A stretch of 64,000 bases of DNA, from positions 1,137,298 to 1,201,297 of the forward strand of contig CAWFGV010000011.1 of NCBI GenBank assembly GCA_963815445.1, written 5' to 3'. The stretch is from JANLYC01 sp963815445 (GTDB taxonomy: Bacteria > Actinomycetota > Actinomycetes > Propionibacteriales > Nocardioidaceae). Shown here piece after piece: positions 50,966 through 58,429 of the stretch. A program made the position numbers and the translations under genes. Within the stretch, counting starts at the first letter, position 1. Each line of letters begins with the position of its first letter. The notes beneath the pieces are model-generated. The model did no database searches and was not told the origin of the DNA. It was given only the letters and a program-made list of their open reading frames with translations.

Positions 50966-52151
50966 GTGAGCACGTTCGTGGCCCCCGTGGCGACACCGGC
51001 CGACCTCGACCCAGGTGCCGTGCACCTGCTCGACCTCGTACGCCGCAGCGGCACCCTGACCAGGGCACAGGTGAACGAGCAGACGGGCTGGGCGCGGATG
51101 ACGGTGACGGGCCGGCTCGACCAGCTGCTGTCCAGCGGACTGCTGGTGGCCGATGATCCGGAGCCGAGCGGCCGCGGCCGACCCGGTGACCCGGTTCCGG
51201 CTCGCGGCAGCGCGAGCAGCGTTGATCGTGGCCGACGTGGGGGCACTAGGCGCCCGGCTGGCTCGCTGCGACCTCCTCGGCCGCGTCGAGCAGACCGCCG
51301 ATCGGGACTGTCTCATCGGCGACGGTCCTGACGCGGTGCTTCCGCTGATCCGCGGGGCCATGGACGAGCTGGCGGCCGATCTCGGTGACCGGCCGGTGTG
51401 GGGTGTGGGCATGAGCCTTCCGGGCCCGGTGGAGTTCGAGACCGGACGAGTGGTGAGCCCGCCGATCATGACCGGGTGGGACGGCGTCGTCGTACGCGAC
51501 CTCGTCACCGACTGGTTCGACACCCCCGTCCTCGTGGACAACGACGTGAACGCCATGGCGGTGGGCGAGCAGGCGCTGTCCTATCCGGACGCCTCGGACC
51601 TGTTCGTCGTCAAGGTCGGCACGGGAATCGGGTCCGGCATCATCTCCAACGGTCACGTGCTGCGCGGCGTCTCGGGGGCGGCCGGCGACATCGGCCACAC
51701 CTGGGCCGACGCGGAAGGCATCCGGGCCGACAGTCCCCAGTGCCGATGCGGGAAGCGCAGCTGCGTCGAGGCGTACTGCGGAGGCTGGGCGATCGCCCGG
51801 GACGCCAGTCGCGAACACGGACGTGACCTCGACGTCGACGACGTGGTGTCGTTGCTGCACGGCAACGACCCGGTGACGGTGCGGCTCGTGCGGGACGCCG
51901 GCCGCATCCTCGGTGCGAGCGTGGCCACCGCCGTCAGCCTGCTCAACCCGGCCGCCGTCGTCCTCGGTGGACAGGTGGCAGCCGAAGCCGGCGAGCACCT
52001 GCTCGCGGGGCTGCGCGAACGGATCTACGCGCGCTCACTGCCGCTCGCCACGCGGAACCTGCCGATCGAGGTCAGCTCCCTGTGGCCGGACGCCGGCGTC
52101 CAGGGCCTGGCCCGTGGCGTCGCCGATCTCGTCTTCTCCCCCAACGCTTGA
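50966..52151 (+). pseudogene. ROK-family transcriptional repressor, frameshifted
   Basis: GTG at 50966 follows AGAGGAG. The first frame gives the winged helix (LDLVRRSGTLTRAQVNEQTG, RMTVTGRLDQLLSSGLLVAD) up to SGRGRP at 51184. The next frame continues from 51186 as VTRFRLAAARAALIVADVGA and completes the ROK sugar-kinase-like domain: VGMSLPGPVEF, LVDNDVNAMAVGEQ, VKVGTGIGSGIISNG and the zinc motif CRCGKRSCVEAYCGG. Deleting one G at 51185/51186 yields 394 residues, the normal ROK size. As written, the DNA-binding half is separated from the effector half, so the sugar operon would be deregulated, unless the extra base is a sequence error. Confidence 0.88.
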
Positions 52152-52202
52152 CCGCGGGACCGGCTGGCGAACGGTGGGGCATCTGCTCGTAGTTTTGGTC
52201 GA

Positions 52203-52325
52203 CTTCGTAGGGAACTTCGGTAGATGTACGAAGCGATGATCGCGGGGGCGCCGGGGAAATGGGGGCGTCGAAGCTCGGCGGCCCGATGACAGGACACCTC
52301 CGGGGGGCGCGTCTCATGTGACGCG
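52203..52325. promoter_or_regulatory. Inverted repeats between the ROK gene and zinc-ribbon paralogue B
   Basis: CTTCGTA (52203-52209) and TACGAAG (52227-52233) form one dyad. CGCGTC-TCATGT-GACGCG (52308-52325) forms another, ending 26 bases before the start at 52352. The first may terminate the ROK gene and the second could be an operator. Both are weak calls. Confidence 0.35.
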
Positions 52326-52351
52326 TACGCACCAACGAACGGTAGGACGCA

Positions 52352-52621
52352 ATGACACCGCACCAGCAGTGGCAGACCAGCTCAGCTGAGGTGGCGGTCT
52401 GCACCGCCCAAGCGGCGCACCGACGCGACCATCAACACGTCGGCGTCGACGACGAGTGCCACCCGCACGTCATCGAGGTGGTCCGCCTCGGCGAACGGGC
52501 GGTGATGGTGTGCCATGACTGCGGGACCGACTCCGGGTTCATCGCCCCGCGCGAGGCCGACCAGCTGGCCTGCCAGCACCGGCAGGACACCGTGGCCGAG
52601 GTCGACGAGTTCGTCAGCTGA
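52352..52621 (+). CDS. Small Cys/His-rich zinc-ribbon-like protein (paralogue B)
   Basis: Product of 89 residues with ATG at 52352 after GGTAGGA. It shares with the gene at 32164 the blocks AAHRRDH, CHPH, EVV-LGERA, VCHDCGTDSGF and LAC-HR, in the same order and spacing. The conserved Cys/His set (C in VCTAQ, CHPH, CHDC, CQH) suggests zinc binding. No membrane span or signal peptide. The two copies differ most at both ends. I know no named family; conserved solitary location and strong ribosome sites suggest real, well-expressed small proteins. Confidence 0.77.
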   Translation: MTPHQQWQTSSAEVAVCTAQAAHRRDHQHVGVDDECHPHVIEVVRLGERAVMVCHDCGTDSGFIAPREADQLACQHRQDTVAEVDEFVS

Positions 52622-52630
52622 GCCCCTAGC

Positions 52631-52670
52631 GGCTGAACGTTCGTGCCACCGGTCTCACGAACCTTCAGCC
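52631..52670. terminator. Bidirectional hairpin terminator
   Basis: GGCTGAA-C-GTTCGTG (52631-52645) pairs with CACGAAC-C-TTCAGCC (52656-52670) with one internal mismatch and a 10-base loop. Its right arm includes the stop codon of the SRPBCC gene. It serves the convergent zinc-ribbon and SRPBCC genes. Confidence 0.78.
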
Positions 52671-53177
52671 ACTGGCGGAGGTGGTCGCTTCGGCAGCAGC
52701 CTTGATCGCGCTCAGCGTGGTGAGGACGCCGACCCGCTGCTTCTTCGGAAGTCCGAGCACGGCGTACATCACCTTCATCCCCATGGCGCCCTTCTCGGGC
52801 GGGATCACCTGCATGCTGTGCGAGAGGTGGGTCCCGTCCCCCGCCGGTTTGAGGACGTAGCTCCAGAACACACGCCCACCTGCGCCGCGCTTGTCCTCCT
52901 TGAACGGCGGGAAGCTGACCCAGGCGAACGCCCGGCCGGGCTCGAGCCTCGTGACGTCGGAGGGCGCGTCGAATTTCTGCGGCCCGAACCGCTCGTGCGC
53001 GATCCACCGGGAGCCGACCTGAAGTGGCCCGTCGAAGTCGATGACCTTGGTGATGCTCTTCGGACCGGCGAACTCCGGATGCCGCTTGACGTCGGTGACG
53101 ATTCCCCACACAACGTCAGGCGAGGCGTCGATCTGCACGCTCTCGGTGATGTCGACCATCGGCGCAGGTATGGGCAT
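52665..53177 (-). CDS. SRPBCC-family (polyketide cyclase/START-like) protein
   Basis: Product of 170 residues. ATG at 53177 follows AGAGGAG; the open frame continues upstream to 53504, which I reject. MVDITESVQIDASPDVVWGI starts the helix-grip fold, and KVIDFDGPLQVGSRWIAHER and LEPGRAFAWVSFPPFKEDKR follow. Proteins of this type bind hydrophobic ligands in a deep cavity. The ligand is unknown. It is not related to the SRPBCC fusion at 44208 beyond the fold. Confidence 0.8.
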   Translation of the reverse strand: MPIPAPMVDITESVQIDASPDVVWGIVTDVKRHPEFAGPKSITKVIDFDGPLQVGSRWIAHERFGPQKFDAPSDVTRLEPGRAFAWVSFPPFKEDKRGAGGRVFWSYVLKPAGDGTHLSHSMQVIPPEKGAMGMKVMYAVLGLPKKQRVGVLTTLSAIKAAAEATTSASG

Positions 53178-53411
53178 GGCGCACTCCTCTGCTCTGCTTC
53201 TGTGAGGATGCTCGCCCCCTGCGACACCGGCAAGAGCCCGGGCGATCGTCGTGTCCGCAGTACAGAGGTATGACGAGCACCGTCGGGGCCGCGACCGCCA
53301 AGCCTCGCGGGAGAACTTCCCGGGTAAGCCGGGAACGCGCCCGATGGCAGGCGGGCCCGAGGCCGAGACGCTGTGAAACGACAGCAGTTCTCTAGCCTTG
53401 GGAGGTCCATC

Positions 53412-54104
53412 ATGTCCACCACCGTCGAGTCGACGAGAGACGTCGAACGCGCACCCATCACCCCCGTCATGTGGCGGGTCGCCGGCGGTCTCGCACTGGC
53501 GCACGTCGTCCTGCTCTTCGCCGGGTTCAGCCAGGAGAAGTCATTGATCTTCGGCGCCTCCGTTGCCGACGCCAAGACCGCCTACGTCGACAGCGACATG
53601 GCACGCATCCTGGCCGGCGGCTTCGTCGAGAGCTTCAGCTTCATCCTGCTGGTGCCGGTGCTCGTCTTCTTGGCCCGGGTGATCGGACGACGTACGGAGA
53701 TCGGCCGATGGGCCGGCCAGACCTCCCTTGCAGCCGGGCTCGGATACGTCGTCGTCACGCTGGCCAGCGGCATGCCGCCCCTCGGTGCAGCGCTCTACTC
53801 CGCCCAGCACGGTGCTGATCTGCACACCGCGCTCATGGTGACCTACATCCGCAACTTCGCGTTCGTGCTCAGCCTGATGCTGCTGAGCCTGCAAGCCGTC
53901 GCGCTTGGCATCGCGGCGATCAGTGACCGCCGGTTCACCACCTGGATGGGCCGCGGCGGCATCGTCATGGGCGTGCTGCTGATCGTCGGCGTGGCCGGCG
54001 GCGCCCTGGATCTGTACAACTACGTTTCGATGCTGTGGTTCGTGTGGTGGATCGGTGTCGCGGTCTGCCTGTTCCGTGCGCCCGGTCAACCCGAGCACAC
54101 CTGA
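53412..54104 (+). CDS. Multi-span membrane protein upstream of the two-component pair
   Basis: Product of 230 residues; ATG at 53412 follows GGGAGG. There are about six predicted spans: GGLALAHVVLLFAGFS, FVESFSFILLVPVLVFLARV, SLAAGLGYVVVTLASG, FAFVLSLMLLSLQAVALGIA, GIVMGVLLIVGVAGGALDLY and FVWWIGVAVCLF. The layout resembles DUF4386-like small membrane proteins of unknown role. The histidine kinase gene begins 49 bases later on the same strand, so it may be co-transcribed with, or regulated by, that system. Confidence 0.72.
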   Translation: MSTTVESTRDVERAPITPVMWRVAGGLALAHVVLLFAGFSQEKSLIFGASVADAKTAYVDSDMARILAGGFVESFSFILLVPVLVFLARVIGRRTEIGRWAGQTSLAAGLGYVVVTLASGMPPLGAALYSAQHGADLHTALMVTYIRNFAFVLSLMLLSLQAVALGIAAISDRRFTTWMGRGGIVMGVLLIVGVAGGALDLYNYVSMLWFVWWIGVAVCLFRAPGQPEHT

Positions 54105-54153
54105 CCCGGAGCAACCAACCGATGCGGACGAAACGGCCTCCTTTGAGCCGACG

Positions 54154-56139
54154 ATGAGCCATTCTGAAGCCGTGCGCCGGACGATCGTACGGGTGCTGGC
54201 GGCGCTGGTGAGCGCCGCCGGCGCCGCGCTGTCTGCCGTTGTGGCGCGCGACCACGCGATGGCGTTGAACGAGGGCGCCGTCGCACTGGCCGTCATCGCC
54301 TATCTCGCCGTCGGCCTGCTGATCCTGTGGCACCACCCGACGCATCCGGTCGGCCGCCTCGTGCTGTACGCCGCTGTCGTCTGGGGTCTCGGTGAGGGAT
54401 TGCTCGGCGTCGCTGTCGCGAGGCTGGACCAGCCGCCGTACCCGGCCGTGGACCGGCTGGCCGCGGTGGTCGGGTCTTTCGGGCGCGGTGTGGGCTGGTT
54501 GCTGCTCGTGCTGTGGCTGCCGCTGATCTTCCCCGACGGCGTGCGGGCTGGTCCGCCGCGACGGCAGCGTTGGGCTGGGCTCTTGGCGGGCGCGGCGCTG
54601 GTGGCGTTCACGGTGAACGAGGTGCTCTCCCCTACTCAGACTGACCTCCGTCTCGACGGCGTCGACAACCCGATCGGCCTCCCACACTCGTTCACGAACG
54701 CCATGGGTGCGGTGGCCGGGCTGTCACTCGTCCTGGCGGTGGTCACGATCGGGCTGGCGGTGTCGTGCCTGGTGCATCGTTGGCGTCACGACACGAGCCT
54801 GGTGCGGCAGCAGATGCTGTGGTTCGCTGTGGCTTTTCTGCCGCCGATCTCGCTGATGGTGTTGTCGGTGTGGGACGTGGCGTCGCCGTGGATGTTCGGG
54901 GTGGCGAGCCTGCCGGTGCCGGTCGCGATCGGGGTGGCGGTGCTGCAGCGGCGGTTGTACGACATCCAGCTCGTCGTCAATCGGTCGGTCACCTACGGTG
55001 CACTGTCGCTGCTGATCGCCGGTCTGTACGCCGTAACGGTCGGCGGGGTCGGCGCGATGCTGCGCCAGCAAGGCGCGGCGTGGCTGCCCTGGGTCGCAGC
55101 GGGGGTGGTCGCGGTCTCGTTCGCACCGTTGCGCGATGCCATGCAACGAGCGGCGAACCGGCTGACGTACGGCCAGTGGTCGCAGCCGACCGAGGTGCTC
55201 GCGGCGACCGGTCGCCGTCTGACAGACGCGGCTGACGTGCCGGGGCTGCTGCGCACGTTGGCGGGTGACCTCGTGACCAGCCTCGGCCTGGACTACGTGG
55301 CGATCCGTGACTCGGGTGGTGCCACCCTGGCCGAGGAGGGTTCGCGCCCGCTCGAGGTCGACCGGCTGCCGCTGCTGGCGTACGGGGCCGAGGTCGGGGC
55401 GTTGGAGTGGGGCCGCCGGTCATTGCGTGAAGCCGACAAGGCGCTGCTCGCCGACGTGGCGAACCAGCTCGGCGGTGTCGTGCACTCAGCCGGCCTGGTG
55501 CAGGCGGTCCGGGCGTCGCAGGAACGGCTCGTGCTGGCCCGGGAAGAGGAACGCAAGCGGCTGCGACGTGACCTGCACGACGGCCTCGGTCCGGCACTGG
55601 CGGGACTGTCGCTGCAGGTGGACACGCTGCGCAACCAGTTGCCGGTGGCCGCGTCGGGCGCGCTGCTGGAGCTGCGGTCGGGCATCCAGTCGACGGTGCT
55701 CGACGTCCGCCGCGTCGTGGAGGGGCTGCGGCCGCCGGCACTCGACGAGCTCGGCCTGGCCGCTGCAGTGTTCCAGCTCGCGTCGCGTCTGGAACGGTCC
55801 AGCGGGCTGCGGGTCGATGTGATGGCGTCAGACCTACCGGTGGTGCCCGCAGCGGTTGAGGTGGCGGCGTACCGGATCGTGCAGGAGGCGCTGACCAACG
55901 TGTCGCGCCACGCGGGTGCCCAGGTGGCGCGGGTATCGCTGTGTGCCCGGCCGGGTGGGCTGGCGGTCGAGGTGTGTGACGACGGGTCGGGCTTGGTGTC
56001 GCCGCGACCTGGTGGGGTCGGGCTCACCAGCATGCGCGAGCGAGCCGACGAGATCGGCGGCACCGCCTCGGTCGCAGGGGTGCCGGGGCGAGGTACGACG
56101 CTGACCGCGTGGCTGCCGATCCCAGAGGTGGCGTCGTGA
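54154..56139 (+). CDS. NarL-type sensor histidine kinase with multi-span sensor
   Basis: Product of 661 residues; I take ATG at 54154 rather than an in-frame start inside the previous gene. About ten spans occupy the first 330 residues, followed by a GAF-like segment (LLRTLAGDLVTSLGLDYVAI). HisKA_3 is LAREEERKRLRRDLHDGLGP with the phospho-His in DLHDGLG. The ATPase domain has VEVAAYRIVQEALTNVSRHA and GVGLTSMRERADEIGG. The enzyme phosphorylates the co-translated regulator downstream (GTGA overlap). Its architecture is like the kinase at 32491, but the sensors are not similar in sequence. Confidence 0.92.
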   Translation: MSHSEAVRRTIVRVLAALVSAAGAALSAVVARDHAMALNEGAVALAVIAYLAVGLLILWHHPTHPVGRLVLYAAVVWGLGEGLLGVAVARLDQPPYPAVDRLAAVVGSFGRGVGWLLLVLWLPLIFPDGVRAGPPRRQRWAGLLAGAALVAFTVNEVLSPTQTDLRLDGVDNPIGLPHSFTNAMGAVAGLSLVLAVVTIGLAVSCLVHRWRHDTSLVRQQMLWFAVAFLPPISLMVLSVWDVASPWMFGVASLPVPVAIGVAVLQRRLYDIQLVVNRSVTYGALSLLIAGLYAVTVGGVGAMLRQQGAAWLPWVAAGVVAVSFAPLRDAMQRAANRLTYGQWSQPTEVLAATGRRLTDAADVPGLLRTLAGDLVTSLGLDYVAIRDSGGATLAEEGSRPLEVDRLPLLAYGAEVGALEWGRRSLREADKALLADVANQLGGVVHSAGLVQAVRASQERLVLAREEERKRLRRDLHDGLGPALAGLSLQVDTLRNQLPVAASGALLELRSGIQSTVLDVRRVVEGLRPPALDELGLAAAVFQLASRLERSSGLRVDVMASDLPVVPAAVEVAAYRIVQEALTNVSRHAGAQVARVSLCARPGGLAVEVCDDGSGLVSPRPGGVGLTSMRERADEIGGTASVAGVPGRGTTLTAWLPIPEVAS

Positions 56140-56744
56140 TCCGGGTGCTGATCGTGGATGACCATCCGCTGTTCCGAGAGGGGTTGCGCGGGTTGCTGGC
56201 CACCGTCGAGGACGTCGATGTGGTCGACGCGGTCGGTGACGGCGTGTCAGCGGTGCAACGCGCGCTCGAGCTCGCACCGGACGTTGTGCTGATGGACCTC
56301 AACCTGCCCGCGCTGCCGGGACTCGAGGCGACGCGCCGGATCGCCAAGCGTGAGGGGGCTCCCGCCGTCCTGGTGCTGACGATGGTCGACGACGACGACA
56401 GTGTCACTGCTGCCCTGCAGGTGGGCGCACGTGGGTACGTGCTCAAGGGAGCCGGGCAGGAGGAGGTGCTGGCCGCGATCCGGACGGTGGCGTCGGGTGG
56501 CGCGGTCTTCGGCCCGGGCGCTGCGGCATCGGTGTTGTCGGGCGGCCGTACCCGGTACGCCGCCAACCTGACCGACCGCGAGGCCGAGGTGCTCGCGCTG
56601 ATCGCGGACGGACGCAGCAACCCCGAGATCGCGGCCGAGCTCGAGGTCAGCCTCAAGACTGTGCAGAACCACGTCTCCAAGGTGTTGACCAAGATGCAGG
56701 TGCGTGATCGCACCCAAGCTGCCTTCCGCATCAGAGGGCTCTGA
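56136..56744 (+). CDS. NarL/FixJ-family response regulator
   Basis: Product of 202 residues; GTG at 56136 overlaps the kinase stop. Receiver: VLIVDDHPLFREGLRG, phospho-acceptor Asp in VVLMDLNLPALPG, Thr in VLTMVDDDD and Lys in GYVLKGAGQ. LuxR-type helix-turn-helix: LTDREAEVLALIADGRSNPE and SLKTVQNHVSKVLTKMQVRD. It is the output of the coupled kinase. Its targets may include the adjacent membrane-protein gene at 53412, since no other divergent gene is near. Confidence 0.93.
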   Translation: MIRVLIVDDHPLFREGLRGLLATVEDVDVVDAVGDGVSAVQRALELAPDVVLMDLNLPALPGLEATRRIAKREGAPAVLVLTMVDDDDSVTAALQVGARGYVLKGAGQEEVLAAIRTVASGGAVFGPGAAASVLSGGRTRYAANLTDREAEVLALIADGRSNPEIAAELEVSLKTVQNHVSKVLTKMQVRDRTQAAFRIRGL

Positions 56745-56826
56745 CCGGGGGTTTCGCCTGATCCCACGGGCTCTCGGCGTGTTCGGGTGGATTCTGGGGC
56801 CTCGAAGCAGGGCTACAGTGGCAAAC

Positions 56827-57663
56827 ATGCCCACCTTGCAGTCGATCAGCCGTAAAGACGTCACCCGCAGCATCGCCGAGTACAAGCGTCTCGGCCGGGG
56901 GGCGTTCCTCAGCACTCATGGCTTCGGTCGCGCACGCGAGTACGTCCTGATGCATGAAGGCCGCAGCTACGACTCCAACGCCATTGTCGGGGTCGCGCAT
57001 CGGTATGCCAGCAGCCCCAAGGTGGAGAACGCTGAGTTCAGCGGCGGTGAGGAAGGTGCGGCCACGCTGTTGCGCGATCTCGGTTTCGTCGTCCGAGGCG
57101 GGGAGTCAACCGACGACGTGGGCTACACGAATGCCTCTGACCTGGCTAGCGGCGAGGCCCGGACAGCCTGGGCGCTGGCGGCCCGCGAGGTCCTGGTCGA
57201 CACCGCGAAGTCGTACCACGCGGTCGTGACGACCAAGGAGCTGTCGACCCTGGTCCAGCAGATGACGCGGATCAACACGACCCAGCTCATGCACTACTGG
57301 ATCGGCGACGTGCTCGGCCGAGTCGCCCGGGACTGCGCCGAGCGTGACGAGCCCATGCTGTCTGCGTTGTGCATCGACTCCTCCGGCAGCGTCGGCGCGG
57401 GGTACGCCGGGGCGGTGCTCGACGTACGCGGCGAGACCCCTGCCGATCCGGACCAGCACGCAGCGCTCGAGAGGCTCGAGTGCTACCGCCACTTCGGCGC
57501 CAAGATCCCCGATGGTGGAGGCGTCCCCACTCTCACCGATCAGCTGAGCGCGAAGCGCGAGCGCCTCTCTTCCGCCGCGCGAGCTGCCGTCCGGCCGGCA
57601 TCGCTGTGCCCGGTCCACCACGTCGAGATGCCCGCGACGGGCATCTGCGAGGACTGCGCGTAG
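56827..57663 (+). CDS. ScoMcrA-head-like protein with C-terminal zinc-binding tail
   Basis: Product of 278 residues, ATG at 56827; a TACAGT box about ten bases upstream suggests a short or absent leader. Residues 1-90 look like the N-terminal head domain of ScoMcrA-type HNH enzymes: SISRKDVTRSIAEYKRLGRG, THGFGRAREYVLMHEGRSYD with SNAIVGVAH, and FSGGEEGAATLLRDLGFVV. The middle (residues 120-240) has TTKELSTLVQQMTRINTTQL, MHYWIGDVLGRVARDC and a core LCIDSSGSVGAGYAGAVLDV of unknown function. The end, CPVHHVEMPATGICEDC, is a possible CxxH...CxxC zinc site. No HNH motif is present, so this is not a complete McrA nuclease. A reader or regulator of modified DNA is possible. Confidence 0.65.
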   Translation: MPTLQSISRKDVTRSIAEYKRLGRGAFLSTHGFGRAREYVLMHEGRSYDSNAIVGVAHRYASSPKVENAEFSGGEEGAATLLRDLGFVVRGGESTDDVGYTNASDLASGEARTAWALAAREVLVDTAKSYHAVVTTKELSTLVQQMTRINTTQLMHYWIGDVLGRVARDCAERDEPMLSALCIDSSGSVGAGYAGAVLDVRGETPADPDQHAALERLECYRHFGAKIPDGGGVPTLTDQLSAKRERLSSAARAAVRPASLCPVHHVEMPATGICEDCA

Positions 57664-58075
57664 CCGAAGCTCTGGCCCGCCGACCTGTCGGCGGCAGCGC
57701 CGGGCGACATCGCCTCGAAGCGTCACGCCAGGAGGCCGTCCGTCGTGCGTACCTCACAGCCGTGGACGCTGCGGACGCAATCCGGCCGGTCCCGGACGTC
57801 AACGTCACGCATCAAGATCCCCTCGCCGTCCCGCCTCCAGTATGTCGATCGGCGAGACCAGGGTCCGGGTTTCGCGGACGCTCCTCTAACCCGGCGCCGC
57901 AACTGCGCCAGCCTGGGAACAGTCATGGCGCCACCAGTCCGGTCATGAAGCCTTGACTCTGGGACAAACGGCGAGCACCTTCGCAATGGCGGTCGAAGTA
58001 CCGGACCCCTCACTCGAGCCGGCCAAGCCGGGCCTCGGCCGTCGCCCGCATGTCATCAGGTGCAGGGGGGATGTC
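57664..58075. other. Gene-free interval after the McrA-head-like gene
   Basis: It starts with the hairpin at 57677-57694. A short open frame at 57745-57948 has no ribosome site, Ser/Arg/Pro-rich shadow-like text and no family resemblance, so I do not call it. No repeat or RNA gene is seen here. Confidence 0.5.
57677..57694 (+). terminator. Hairpin terminator after the McrA-head-like gene
   Basis: CCGCCGAC (57677-57684) and GTCGGCGG (57687-57694) pair around CT, giving about seven usable pairs. It begins 13 bases past the stop. Confidence 0.6.
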
Positions 58076-58351
58076 ATGAGCAACAACCGACACGAGCCAC
58101 GGCAGACTTTGCGTTCGCGGTTCTGGATCGAAGCGACGCTGGCCGTCGCCAGCGCTGCACTCCTCGTCACCACGCTGATGTGGCACGACTGGCTCGAGCT
58201 CGTCTTCGGCATCCGGCCCGATCACGGCGATGGCTCCCTCGAGTGGCTGTTCGTCATCGCTCCCCTGCTCGCCGCCTCGGCAAGCTCCGCACTCGCTCGG
58301 AGCGAGTGGCGCCGTACTCGTCTCGCCCGACCGCGGGTCGGGAGCTCCTGA
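58076..58351 (+). CDS. Small two-span membrane protein
   Basis: Product of 91 residues; ATG at 58076 follows GGGGGATG. Predicted helices: FWIEATLAVASAALLVTTLM and LEWLFVIAPLLAASASSALA, joined by HDWLELVFGIRPDHGDGSLE. The loop text, with DHGDGSLEW, is a pattern I associate with short actinobacterial membrane proteins of unknown function. The C-terminus is basic (ARSEWRRTRLARPR), which places it inside. It is followed by the large beta-propeller gene after 78 bases. Confidence 0.72.
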   Translation: MSNNRHEPRQTLRSRFWIEATLAVASAALLVTTLMWHDWLELVFGIRPDHGDGSLEWLFVIAPLLAASASSALARSEWRRTRLARPRVGSS

Positions 58352-58429
58352 CCGCGATCCCCGCAAGGATCCGCCGTTGCCGCCTGCTGTCATCTCGCTG
58401 AAGGACTCAACTCGTTGAAGGGGGCGGCC

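Noticed and set aside
57745..57948. Short plus-strand gene before the two-span membrane protein
   Set aside because: No ribosome site, Ser/Arg/Pro-rich text and no domain.
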